NCBI GenBank assembly: GCA_964016885.1
Contig: OZ024740.1
Span: 301,898,126 to 301,962,125, forward strand
Direction: 5' to 3'
Length of the DNA stretch: 64,000 nt
DNA from: Eledone cirrhosa
Taxonomy: Eukaryota > Mollusca > Cephalopoda > Octopoda > Eledonidae
The position numbers and the translations under genes are program-made. This document shows, piece after piece, positions 47,301 through 58,278 of this stretch (its first letter is position 1; each line of letters starts with the position of its first letter). The notes below the pieces were generated by a model. The model saw nothing but the letters and a program-made list of their open reading frames with translations, ran no database searches and was not told where the DNA came from.

Positions 47301-50300
47301 TGCATAATTTATTTTTATTTTCCTTATGGCTCACCTCTTCAGTATATTATCCACTAAATTGCTTAATTTGCACAAATATTAATAGCGTACTGAAGTACGC
47401 AGCCTAATGCTACATATTGTATCCTTTGCACCTTAGACATTCTATATAATACCTAGGTATTCTATTAAACCATCTACATAAAAAATGTAAGGCCGTAATG
47501 AATTGTACGTATGCTAGAATGTTTTGCATTCTCGTCAATGTACGAATATCATTACCTAGATATTCTAAATAAAGATTCGGTATTCCATTACATATCTTAG
47601 TTTTTACCAGTGCCGGAATAAGATCAAACTGCTAAATGTTTAATTTACGGTTTACACCTCTGTACATTTCATTTTCGGCTCAAATACTAGTTTTGTGGGT
47701 TTTACGTTTTCTGTGTATGAATATATTAGTAGTTCTCATTAAAGTGGCAACATAGAAGGCAAAGTCTGCAGGTTTTAAGATTTAATTGTTCATTATTTTC
47801 TTTACATGTCTGAAAATATTGTTCAGCGTATTTACACTTTTCGACCTTACGGAATGTTATTCAGAATTCTACTTCGCACTTCATAACAAAAACACGTCGA
47901 CAAGTCAAGATAACCATAATTCTTTTTCTGACTAGTCAGAAAATTAAACTGACAATTAAACTGTATTCTGTAACAGATTTCGAGTGTATATTGTAATGAT
48001 TAATACTGTATATAGCATGTATATTGTGTGTGAATATCCAATACATTGTTTTGTGGTTCTATTTATATGTATTCAAATACTGATGCAAAATGAATGCTAT
48101 GCTATTTCTAAGATTTAATAATATCATTTCATCTATAGCATTCTAGCTTGATATATCATTCTTTCCAATTCAATATTCGGAAATTAAATCTATTACACAA
48201 TAGGTGTATGATATTTTATTTTTTATAAGACAAGAAATACTTGCGAAAAGAGTTGTCGCATAATTTTAACCATGACATTGTGTACCATTTTCTCTGTAGT
48301 GTATACTGCTCACTAAGTCTAATTATCCCATTCATGGATACGTGTGTTTGAGAGTGAGAGAGAGAGAGAGAGATAGAGAGAGAGGGAAGGAGAGTGAGAG
48401 AAAGAGAGAGAGAGAGAGAGTAATTCAATACTGATGCAATATGCTTTGGGTATTAACCATACATCAACAACCAATACATTCTATTGCTGGGTATCTTCAG
48501 TTACTAATTAAAACAATATGAATAGGTTAACTTGTGGATGGAAATGACCTTTACCGCCTAAAATCCCAAGAAAATTATTTTGAATATGAATAGCTGGTCA
48601 CATGACTACTTTACTATCCAAGAAAGAGACAACTAAATAATGACAATCATTTCATAACTCTCATTGTCAATTCTTCAATGTGTGCACCTGGTAACTGATA
48701 GTTAAATGACTTTACTGCTGACAGGGCCGATCTCGTATAAGCTGCATGTTTCATGATATATGCATTAAAAGATCCCATTATTTCTGAAACGAGATATATA
48801 CTATACCAGAATTCTATGTCCATTACACAACTATGTATCTGTAAAATGTATTATGTTGTATACTGCTTTAATCGATCTGTACTTCTATGTTGATACAATG
48901 TCAAAGAAATATAACATAATTTCTCTCAATTTATACAATGTACTAAAATATAATCCGTTTTTATCTGGTATGTATTTAACAGACTATATAAACAATTCAA
49001 CATGACATCCAGTATAGTAACGATTATAGTATAGCTTATACCGTATAAAAAACACGTTATTTAGAAAATTCTACAGCACAAATTTACAAATTTACTTAGC
49101 GCCCTCAGATTTTTTCTCTTATAAAAGCTCGTATCCCCAATTTATTATCAAAATATAACATGTAATACCGTGAGGTGTAATGCAAGGCACTGTCTGACCG
49201 ACACTGGATTCATTTTATCTCCAAAGCAATAGAATAATGTTTTCTCAAACATAGTGTACATTCTTCTCTTTCTCTTCACGAGGGACATTTCCGCAATATT
49301 ACTATGATTCTTGCAACATTTTTTCTTAATAATAAGTGGAAATGTTTAATGTTAGTTCTTTATCAATTATAGGCAGGAATACAAAGGTGTATTTTGTGTC
49401 GAAAGTATGGTTGATATGGAAGGTATGTTGGATGTTCCAGGTACCATGTTGGACTGTACGTAAACGATGATCTGTACATCAGAGTTTTGTCTTGATGTGC
49501 AACATGAGTCACTATAAAATCCAAAGAAGAATTTTCAACATTATTAATCATCCTGTATTATGTATGCTTCAATTACAATCGCAAAGTTGAAAGTTTGTCT
49601 CTGTGCTTTTTCTATAAATAATATCAATGAGGTTTTCTATTGATATTCCCAAATTGTTGATTCGTTGTCATATATTTGAACGTGAACCCACATGTTCCGC
49701 TAGGTCTCCTCCACTTACCGTTGGAATTCCTAAATTTAATTGCAAATTCTATTCTGATAGTTATTTCTTTCTTTCTCATATCTCGCTTTGCTAAACACCT
49801 GAAATTTGTATCTCTTCTTGAGTTAAGTTCTCTTGTCTTTTTCTATTCTCAGTAGGCCCTTGCATTCTATTGGCGTCATTGTCTTGCGTGGGATGAAGAA
49901 GAAGAAAATGTTGTTTTTCTTGATTAGTTACTCGACAGCTTTTTTTTAAGTGGAGATATGAGCAAATTCTCTCCTACTTTCATTTTACATTCATAGTGGA
50001 TATAGGAATATATTATTCATTCGATTATTATGTAGTTGTCTCGGCAGTCTGTGCATGCGGGAGAATTTATCAAAGGTATAACAGGTCGAATATTCACCTA
50101 GATTCTTCCTTGTGATTTCGAAAGGTATGTAGTTGAGAGAGTCATTTATGGAAACAGTTCCAAGGATGATCAATGTTTGCTATATAATTGGGAGCAACCT
50201 CTTAATACTAATATATGAAATCAAAAATGTTTTGTAAAATTCGATTAATCTTATATGAAATATCATTAGCAAATGTCACATAAATATTAGACATCTCCAA

Positions 50301-50690
50301 AACTAGAAATATGTGTCAAATAATACATTTGTTTTTGTTTCATTTAACAGATTTTTTTTCAAAACCAGCTTCTGAAAATTACTCTAGACTACAGAATTGG
50401 TATAGAATACAAATCAGTATCTGTCACATGTCAAAATAATGCCTGATATGAAAAGTGAAAATGAAGACCGCTTCAAAATTGAACAAATATATCACACCAA
50501 GTAATTGAAACAAAGTATCAGTTTATCACTAATTGCTACATTAGCAACGAAAACAAACTGGAATTGATTGGAAAATTACAGGTTAAAGAAATTGTCTACT
50601 GTTTTTTGCTTTATACATTTTCCCAGTGTTGATGTTGCATATGTATCACTCGTCATCAGTGTTTGTCAGTCAGTATACATGTATTGGTAA
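44301..50690. other. Long region without supported genes
   Basis: AT-rich. Short frames at 44304-44495, 44683-44883, 45452-45691 (minus, Lys-rich), 45588-45938 and 46273-46551 have no recognised family and no splice context. A GA-rich microsatellite lies at 48352-48421. 44900-47000 is pyrimidine-rich and could be an old insertion. No tRNA or known transposon is supported. Confidence 0.45.
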
Positions 50691-50713
50691 TGCATATGGG
50701 AGCAGCAAAAGAT

Positions 50714-50775
50714 ATATATATATATATATATATAAATGAGTGCGTCTGTGTGTATGTGTGTGTGTATATGGAGAG
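50714..50775. repeat. (TA)n/(TG)n microsatellite
   Basis: TA run then TG repeats, followed by a GA-rich patch. Confidence 0.9.
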
Positions 50776-50945
50776 AGAAAGAGAAAAAGAAACTAAGTTG
50801 GTGAGTAAGGTGATGTGATACTGTAAAACAAATAATATATTTGTAAATTGATTCGGATAATGATATTCACACCCATATATAGGCACGTTTTTTAAATCTT
50901 TATTATTTATATTCGTGGCTGTGCCTTTGTACATGTGTGAGTGAC

Positions 50946-51200
<255 letters not shown>

Positions 51201-51277
51201 TACCCACTCTACTACCCTAAGTATTGAGTAATTTTGGTGCGTTATGGTCCATCTGATTCCTTACCACATTTCCTTCG

Positions 51278-51283
<6 letters not shown>
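51201..51283. repeat. 80-bp dispersed island, second copy
   Basis: Reverse complement of 6758-6840. (TA)n follows at 51279-51314. Confidence 0.8.
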
Positions 51284-51314
<31 letters not shown>

Positions 51315-51317
<3 letters not shown>

Positions 51318-52040
51318 GGAGGATGTTTATGCGTATATGAAAAGAAGGTGCAGAACTATGTTTCATTGTGGTTGATTGGATGGTATACAGGGCTTCTGGT
51401 GAGGTTCCAATAAGATACGGAATTCTATTATGAATGTTTAGCACTTTTACAATTGACAGGAACATTTGTATTTCTGCCATTTCTATATATTAGATATGTC
51501 ACATATGTGTGCATATTGATACATGTTGGTGTGGCTTCGGTTGCACACTCTACATGTATATAGATATAACTTCATCATATGCCGTATATATACATACATA
51601 CATATGTGAAATTATCATACATGATGATGAATGTGTTGAATTCGATATGAAAATACGTTAAATCCAACATCGGGTCCCCTCTGTCCTCACAGCGTGTATG
51701 AGCGTTGATGTCTGGTCTGGCCTTTCCGAGATCGACAGATGCGCGCACAGCGACTGCAAGGAAATGACTGTTTTTTTCATTGCTTCATCCTGACCCAGCT
51801 ATTTTTATGTGCCTATGACTATGAAACGCAAGTCGTGGAGCACTTAGTTAATCATTCTATATCGTGTAAACCATGGTACGGGAACATTTCCAATTGTCCT
51901 CACTTCAATTTGAGATTATTTTTGCACGTTTAATACGTTTAAATCTTCTTGCATTGAGCGAGAAATGAGAACAGCGGTTCAATAATAAATACTTTTCTCT
52001 ATGCCCCGTTTTAACTACAAACAAAATATATGTTTATATA
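51315..52040. other. Unassigned stretch
   Basis: A slightly GC-richer block at 51650-51760; nothing recognised. Confidence 0.4.
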
Positions 52041-52146
52041 TTGTTATATTTGGGGATGGCCATACTGTTATAATATTGGTAGAAATAATAATAAAACACA
52101 CTCACTGTTTGGTTTGGATCGGTTTTCCCTTCTGTATATTTTAAAT
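52041..52146 (-). mobile_element. Terminal fragment of a PLE-4-like tail
   Basis: TTGTTATATTTGGGGATGG to CTTCTGTAT matches the outermost ~100 bp of PLE-4 (15012-15117 and, inverted, 19330-19432). Confidence 0.7.
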
Positions 52147-52194
52147 ACATATATACACACACATATATATATATATACATATATATATATATGT

Positions 52195-52318
52195 ACTTGT
52201 CTATACCACACTAATTCGGACTGCCTGAAGAGGTCACAGCCAAAGATGGCTGTCACTGAAATATATATAGCAGTAATAAACGAAGCTAAATTTTAAACAT
52301 TTGACTTTTTATTTAACT
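52195..52318 (+). mobile_element. Retroelement tail with hammerhead
   Basis: Begins after a CA/TA microsatellite, holds a hammerhead (52220-52274) and an AATAAA signal at about 52276, and ends about 45 bp later at (TA)n. Layout as in the PLE-1 tail. Confidence 0.6.
52220..52274 (+). ncRNA. Hammerhead ribozyme-like motif
   Basis: Stem I ACUGC (52220-52224) with GCAGU (52270-52274), five of five pairs. Core CUGAAGA (52225-52231). Stem II of ten positions (GUCACAGCC side with GGCUGUCAC side), one C-C mismatch and one G-U. GAAA (52258-52261). Stem III UA/UA-type three pairs with a UA loop. Cleavage base A. One of the two best-preserved folds in the window. Confidence 0.7.
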
Positions 52319-52319
52319 T

Positions 52320-52321
<2 letters not shown>

Positions 52322-52374
<53 letters not shown>

Positions 52375-52441
52375 TGTGTGTGTGTATATATGTATATAAA
52401 ATATATATATGTGTGTGTGTGTGTGTATATATGTATATAAA

Positions 52442-52477
<36 letters not shown>

Positions 52478-52478
52478 A
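52322..52478. repeat. (TA)n/(TG)n compound microsatellite
   Basis: TA run, then two near-identical ~65-bp blocks of TG plus ATATGTATATAAAATA, a local tandem duplication. Confidence 0.95.
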
Positions 52479-52484
52479 TGTGTA

Positions 52485-52738
52485 ATATGGAGCCACGTGG
52501 CCTAGTGGTAAGTCTATTTGTCTTATGATCATAATATTGTGGGCTCGATTCATGGGTTGCGTGTTGTTTTCTTGAAATAACATTTCATTTCACGTTGCTC
52601 CAGTATGTTCAGCTGAAAATGATTACCAACAATAGCTAGGGGTTTAAAACTGCGATGAACTGTCGTCTTGTACACTCAGTCGCGTCACGCCATGAAACTG
52701 GGATAATCACCGGCCAAATGAGCCTTCTGGCTTAAGAC
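52485..52738 (+). mobile_element. tRNA-derived SINE (family G), near full length
   Basis: Head GGAGCCACGTGGCCTAGTGG contains an A box, GGGCTCGATTCATGG a B box. Then TTTCACGTTGCTCCAG, CAGTCGCGTCACGCCATGAA and GAGCCTTCTGGCTTAAGA at the 3' end. Not family O: head, body and tail all differ. Confidence 0.8.
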
Positions 52739-52859
52739 ATATTTATATATATATATATATATTAGGATTGATGGAAACTAAACCTCGATGAATGTTTTAT
52801 TTTGTGGATGAAAGTCTTGATGAAATAAGGAATTTTCAAACCCTCATGACACACAAAAT

Positions 52860-53500
52860 GCTATAAACTCTAAAGCCCAATTCACTATGGAATTTAGCAA
52901 AGCAATACTCTCTTCCTTAGACATAATATTAACAAAAAGAACCACAAATCTAGATATTGACATATTTTTCAAATCCAGCGACTCCCGTCAGAATCTCACT
53001 TTCCCATCTGCTCATTCAACTCAAACACGCACCCACATTCCACTTAACCTAGATAAGCTGATCTACACAATAGCTTCAAAAGCAACAAGAGACCACCGAC
53101 TAGTGACGATGAAAAATATACACATCAAGCAAAATTACCCACTAAATCTAATGAAAGACACCACTCAAAAACTCAAAAAAATAATATTCAACTTCATCTC
53201 CTCCGAGAACCCCACCCCGCAAAAAGAAGTCATGCCATGTATCTTAACCTTCAAACCCCAAAACATCAATACCTCTACCCTTATACAACTAAAACTACGT
53301 ATACTACAAAAAAGATTTTTTAAATGAATCTCTTACAGAAATATTCTATTATTAAAACTAAATAACAGCCGAAATCATTAAAAAGTATTAAGATGGGCAG
53401 AGCTGCGAACCACAATTACAGAACCTCATGTGAAAAGATGCGACATGTCACTTCTATGGGTCAACACACTCCTCATTGACCTCCTCTTATTTCAATCTTT
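52860..53500 (+). pseudogene. PLE-5: fragment of another PLE reverse transcriptase / linker
   Basis: An open 146-residue frame at 52887-53327 with LDIILTKRTTNLDIDIFFK, KATRDHRLVTMKNIHIKQNY, ending QKRFFK. After breaks, RWAELRTTITEPHVKRCD (about 53394-53445) matches the segment that precedes the Cys block in a widespread PLE type. The upstream RT core and the downstream nuclease are absent. Lineage differs from PLE-1 to PLE-4. Confidence 0.65.
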
Positions 53501-53656
53501 TCTATATTTCATCTGCCTTTCACCCATCTTGTGTATTTCTCACTGTCCAGCACTGGCCGCTGTTCTACGTCCTCTGAGGCACTGTTGCCCATTACTTTCC
53601 TTCCTTGAGTGTAAATAGTTGTTTTAACGGCTGTTATAGTGATTAGGTTTCTCATT

Positions 53657-53657
<1 letters not shown>

Positions 53658-53753
<96 letters not shown>

Positions 53754-53781
53754 CCACACACACACATATATATATATATAG
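53658..53781. repeat. (CA)n microsatellite with (TA)n end
   Basis: CA run of about 90 bp, a CCCA interruption, then TATA. Confidence 0.97.
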
Positions 53782-53883
53782 GGGGTGGGGGTACTTAATT
53801 TTATAGAAGCATCAGCCTTGTTTGACTATGACAATATTTTAACTTGTTGGGCATCTATATCCTTGATACGGAAACAAATTGTA

Positions 53884-53972
53884 CAGCGACGTCCCCGGGA
53901 CTCGAATCCACAAATGGAATGTAGAGTTTCACCGTGCTAACCTTTACACTAAAGTGACACCGCCAAATGTTT
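53884..53972 (-). mobile_element. tRNA-like SINE head
   Basis: On the minus strand: A box in TTTAGTGTAAAGGTTAGCA and B box in GGATTCGAGTCCCGGG, about 35 bp apart, as in a tRNA. A proper acceptor stem and anticodon arm are not apparent, so a SINE or tRNA pseudogene is more likely than a working tRNA. Confidence 0.6.
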
Positions 53973-55120
53973 CCTTTATAGTAAGCCATATTAAGCAGGT
54001 AATAAATATGTAATAATATATTTTAAAACCATAGAGCGATAGTAAGTTTTAAATTTGAAAGTTATATACATGTGTGTTTGTGTGATAAAAATAGATGAAC
54101 GTGCTGTTGATGGTATGAGAACCGAAACATCTTTCACGAATCTAGTAAAACCCATATAGATGCAGGAAAAAATGCCGCAACATTTCAAGAATGCAGATAT
54201 TGTCCGCCTCCACAAATAAATAAAAGTAAAAAACATAAATCTCTCTGTGATTATTACCGAGGGTCTCACAAATATCGGCAAGTGCTATTTTTAATCATCT
54301 TGACATGACTCATATGCATAGTTTCCATTTGTACGTGATGCTCTCGTGGCCACACAGAGCTGGTTGATGATAGTTTTTCCAGCACTGCCCACGTACGTAT
54401 GTGTGTGTGACTTCAAATAAAAAGGAAAGTAAAGGAATTCATAGCATTGAAATTTAAAGTGTAAATTATTACTGATATTGATATTTCAACATAGTGCAAC
54501 ATTGGATTAATCGGCTTTTCTTTTCTATATATCCGGATCTGGTAAAAATAGTAACAGTAATAAATTGCGTCCTATCTTTTCACTAAATCATCATTTACTT
54601 TGAAAGAAATAAAAGAAATAAACAAATTATATAACGGATGATTACAGGAAGTTTGACAGTAAGACAACATAACACATTCAATGAAAACAAAACTTCATGT
54701 TGAATCACTGACCAACCAGAATGGTGATTGGTTAGAGAAAACTTGTTTCTATGAAATGAGAAGAATAAATTAAAAGGCATATCTCAAGGCTGTGAAACAG
54801 AGGACTGTTTTCATTACAGAGCTCTCGTGGCGAATGTTTGATTTGTGGGGGCGGGGTGTTAAATGTATTTTATTTGTTCCTATTTTTTCTATTGTTTAAA
54901 ATGTTGGTTGTTTCTTCATTTGTTGTCTCCTGTTTACGAAAAGAATCACGTTGTCTTCAGAGTCCTTAACTAAAAGCCACAGTTGAAAGAATGAAATCCG
55001 TGACTAATGGTCTTTTATAGTTTGACAGACCGTGTGATTGGAGTTTTAAAAAAATAGAAGAAAATAATTGGGGAAATAAACGAAAATGGTGTAGAAATGA
55101 TAACACGAGAGAGAAAATGA
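53973..55120. other. AT-rich region without supported genes
   Basis: Nothing recognised. Confidence 0.4.
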
Positions 55121-55124
55121 GTGA

Positions 55125-55162
55125 AAATAATGTGATGATAATGATAAGGATAATGATGATGA

Positions 55163-55196
<34 letters not shown>

Positions 55197-55320
55197 GATA
55201 ATAATAGTAATAACAATGAGCTGGAGGATGATACAGATATATACGAACATGATGGTGATCATGATTGATTATGAGGATGATAATGGTGATTAAAATGGCG
55301 ATGATGATGGAAATGAGGAA
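55125..55320. repeat. (GAT)n(GGT)n triplet tract
   Basis: GATGAT run (55150-55180), GGT run (55181-55197) and scattered GAT/AAT triplets to 55320. Confidence 0.9.
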
Positions 55321-56117
55321 GAAGAAAAAAAGAGCAACTGAAACAAAAAAATTACCTCAAGATCAACATGAATAGCCAAAAAAATATATTTTCTATTTAT
55401 TTTTTTTTTTAAGAGGGAAACTTCGTGGAAATATTTCAATCATATGTGTAGATGGATGGAAGAAATGTTAAAGCGCCGGTAGAAGCCATTGCTGTATTTC
55501 ATTTAAATGTCACCAAGCTCAATTTCTCATTTCAAATCTCTGGTGTCTTTAAAATAGATATCGAGATATACATTTTCGTGACATCCCCAAAAGTGTTTGG
55601 CCTCGTATTAATGTACAATTGAAGGGAAAAATAAGACACTTTGACATCAGCTGTATAATCAGATTCCTGTTTCAGCTGAGGCAATCGAACTTCAGCTTTA
55701 TTCATGTTTATGTGTTGACTTGTGGGACTAATGTAAAAGCATGTCCCAGGACACTTCAATTATCCGGGACTAGTGTAGTGAACATCGTTAATACCTTTCC
55801 AGACTTTACTGTCATCATGTGCTAGGTGGAAAACTCGAGAGCCTGGGCGTTCTAAATCTTTCTGGACGTAGAAGATAATTAGGGTCCTTGGGATTTGCCT
55901 CGATTTTGTTGATAGAAGGAAACGAGTGAGTGAGATCGAAGTTGCTTTTTGCGTAGCTGGAACAAGAGCAGTGAAAATTATGAGTGAATTTAGAAATACG
56001 AAACTGGGCCAACCTTACGTCCATGCGCTGGTTCCTAGGAAAGCATTTGATACAATGATTTGCTGCCAAGGTTCTGAGTATGAAAGAAATATGGTGATGA
56101 ACAAAAATTATTTCTAA
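55321..56117. other. Region without supported genes
   Basis: Frames at 55619-55825 and 55815-56144 have no recognised family. Nothing else seen. Confidence 0.4.
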
Positions 56118-56276
56118 ATTTGGCCAGCAATTACCCCTTTGCATTATTGGTGCATTATCTCATCTACCTCGTAAGGATGAAAGTCAAAGCTAACCTCGGT
56201 AGAATGTGTACTCAGGACGTAAAGGGCCATAACTCTATGCTGCAAAGTGTGGTGTCTGACGCTCTACCGATACGAG
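56118..56276 (-). mobile_element. tRNA-derived SINE (family O), tandem copy a
   Basis: Minus strand: TACGTCCTGAGTACACATTC (worn B box), CTTTCATCCTTACGAGG, tail GCTGGCCAAATTTAG. First of three in a row in the same orientation. Confidence 0.75.
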
Positions 56277-56279
56277 AAT

Positions 56280-56498
56280 AATGGTTTCTTATATAGGCAC
56301 AAGGCCAGCAATTTTGGGGGAGGGTAAGTCGGTTTAATCAACCCAGTACGTGACTGGTATATTATTTTATCGACCCCGTAAGGATGAAAGGTGAAGTTAA
56401 CCTCGGCTGGATTTGAACTCAGAACATGAAGCGCCGTAGCACTATGCTGCAAAGCATGGGGCCCGACCCTCAACCTATACTGCCAATCCACCGATACT
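56280..56498 (-). mobile_element. tRNA-derived SINE (family O), tandem copy b
   Basis: Minus strand: head GTGGATTGGCAGTATAGG, TCTGAGTTCAAATCCAGCCG, CCTTTCATCCTTACGGGG. It contains a ~20-bp extra stretch (GGGGGAGGG on plus) in the 3' part. Confidence 0.85.
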
Positions 56499-56499
56499 A

Positions 56500-56697
56500 C
56501 AATAATTGTTTCTACTGTTGGCACAAGGCCAGCAATTATCCAGTGCATTACTGGTACTTTATTTTATCGACCCCGTAAGGATGAAAGGCAAAGTTAACCT
56601 CGGCGGTATTTGAACTCAGAATGACAAGAGCCGTAACTCAATGTGTCAAAGCAAGGTGTCCGACCCTCTACCGATACTGCCAATCCACCAGCCACTT
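56500..56697 (-). mobile_element. tRNA-derived SINE (family O), tandem copy c
   Basis: Minus strand: head GGCTGGTGGATTGGCAGTA, TCTGAGTTCAAATACCGCCG, GCCTTTCATCCTTACGGGG, GTACCAGTAATGCACTGG, tail AGTAGAAACAATTATT. Near full length. Confidence 0.9.
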
Positions 56698-56789
56698 ATA
56701 TGTCATAGGTGTCCATTCCATATTTGTCAAATCTCAGAATTGATGTAGCATGAAAGGAAAATGAAATATAGGAAATTTAGGCCGATTAA

Positions 56790-58010
56790 AAATGTTGTTT
56801 GTGGTGCTAGTGTTGGTGGTGTTGGTGTTGTTGTTGGTGTTGGCGTTGATGATAGTGGTGGAAGTGGTGGTACTAGTAGTAGCAGTTTTGGCGTGGGCAG
56901 AAACGACGATGTTGATAGTGGTGGTAGTGTTGGTGTTGATGGTGGTGCTGCTGGTGGTACTAATGGTTTTGACGGCGGCAAATACAAACCGTAATGGTAG
57001 TGGATGTAGTGTTGGTGGTGATGATGTTGGTGGTTGTGGTGCTAGTGGTAGTGCTGGTGGTGGTGGTGTTGGCGGTGGTGGTAATAATAGTTTTGTTGGC
57101 GACCGAGACGACGATGTTGGTACTGGTGGTAGTGTTGTTATTGATGGTGGTGGTGCTGGTGGTGGTGGTAGTAACAGTAGTTTTGGCGTCGGTAGACACG
57201 ACGTTGATGGTAGTGATGGTTATGTTAGTGATGATAGTTGTGTTGTTGTTTGTTGTGGAGGTAGTAGTCATTTTGGCGGCGCAGAGATGACGGTGGTGGT
57301 AGTTTTGTTGTCGGTGGTAGAGTTGGTTGTGTTGGTGGTGATGTTGATTGTGGTGCTGGTACTGATGGTGGTGGTGATGGCGGTACTATTAGTTTTGACG
57401 GCAGCAGACACGATGCTGGTGGTAGTGGTGATGGTGTTGTTGGTGACGGTTGCGTTAGTGTTGGTGTTGGTGGTAGTAGTAGTTTTAGCGGCGGCAGGTA
57501 TAATGGTAGGAGTGGTAGTGTTGGTGGTGATGGTAGTAGTAGTAGTAGTAGTAGTATGATGATGATGATGATGAGGAGGAGGAGGAGGAGGAGGGGTAGT
57601 AGGAGGAGGAGGGGGGGGGGGCGGAATTTAGCGGCGGCAGACACGACGGGGATGGTAGTAGTGTAGGTGGTGTTGGCTTTCATAGTGGTTGTGGTGAAAG
57701 TGGAATTTTTGCTGGCGGCAGAGACGACTATGTTGGTATTGGTCGTAGTGTTGGTGGTGATGGTGATGGTGCAGGTGATGGCGCTGACTGTGGTGGTGAT
57801 GGTGGTGCTATTAGTTGTGACGTAGGCAACACAGCAGTGATGGTAGTGGCGGCAGTGTCGGTGGTGATGGTTGTATTGTTGTTGGTGGTGGTGCTGGTAG
57901 TAGTAGTTTTGTCGGAGGTAGAGATGACAGTGCAGGTAGTAGAGGTAGTGTTTTTGGTGATTTGTGGTGGTTTTGGCGTATTGGTGGTAATATTGATACT
58001 GTTGATGTGT
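56790..58010 (+). repeat. Higher-order GGT/GTT minisatellite with a recurrent anchor
   Basis: An anchor close to AGTTTTGGCGGCGGCAGA followed by CACGACG recurs about eleven times (near 56884, 56965, 57088, 57179, 57269, 57391, 57481, 57625, 57703, 57812, 57904), separated by 45-120 bp of GGT/GTT/AGT triplets. Spacing runs from 78 to 146 bp. The strand is strongly G-biased. Long plus-strand frames (e.g. 56792-57559) are by-products of the triplet structure. A pure AGT/ATG/AGG core lies at 57530-57620. Confidence 0.85.
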
Positions 58011-58105
58011 TTGTGACGAGGGAGGGGGATTATGAGTAGATGGTGAGCTTGGCTGTGTTTAAAAAGTTTGAAATCATGTTGTCCGTCTGTTGATGTCACT
58101 GAGTA

Positions 58106-58278
58106 ACATGTTGGGCAAACGCCATGCTTTGACGCATAGAATTACGGCCCTTGCCATTCTGAGTTCAAATCCCGCCGATGTTAAGTTTGCCTTTCATCCT
58201 TACGGGGTCGATAAAATAAAGTACCAGTAATGTACTGGGTAATTGCTAGCCTTGTGCCAATAGTAGAAACAATTATAT
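58106..58278 (+). mobile_element. tRNA-derived SINE (family O)
   Basis: CTGAGTTCAAATCCCGCCGA, TTTGCCTTTCATCCTTACGG, GTACCAGTAATGTACTGGG and tail TAGTAGAAACAATTATAT. Opposite orientation to the three copies left of the minisatellite. Confidence 0.9.

Noticed and set aside
53884..53972. Functional tRNA gene
   Set aside because: A and B boxes are present, but I cannot build an acceptor stem or a clear anticodon loop.
56792..57559. Long plus-strand frame and Gly/Val-rich alternative frames in the GGT region
   Set aside because: Triplet repeats without stops give long frames in several phases on both strands. There is no start context, splice signal or domain, and the DNA-level anchor repeat explains the sequence better.
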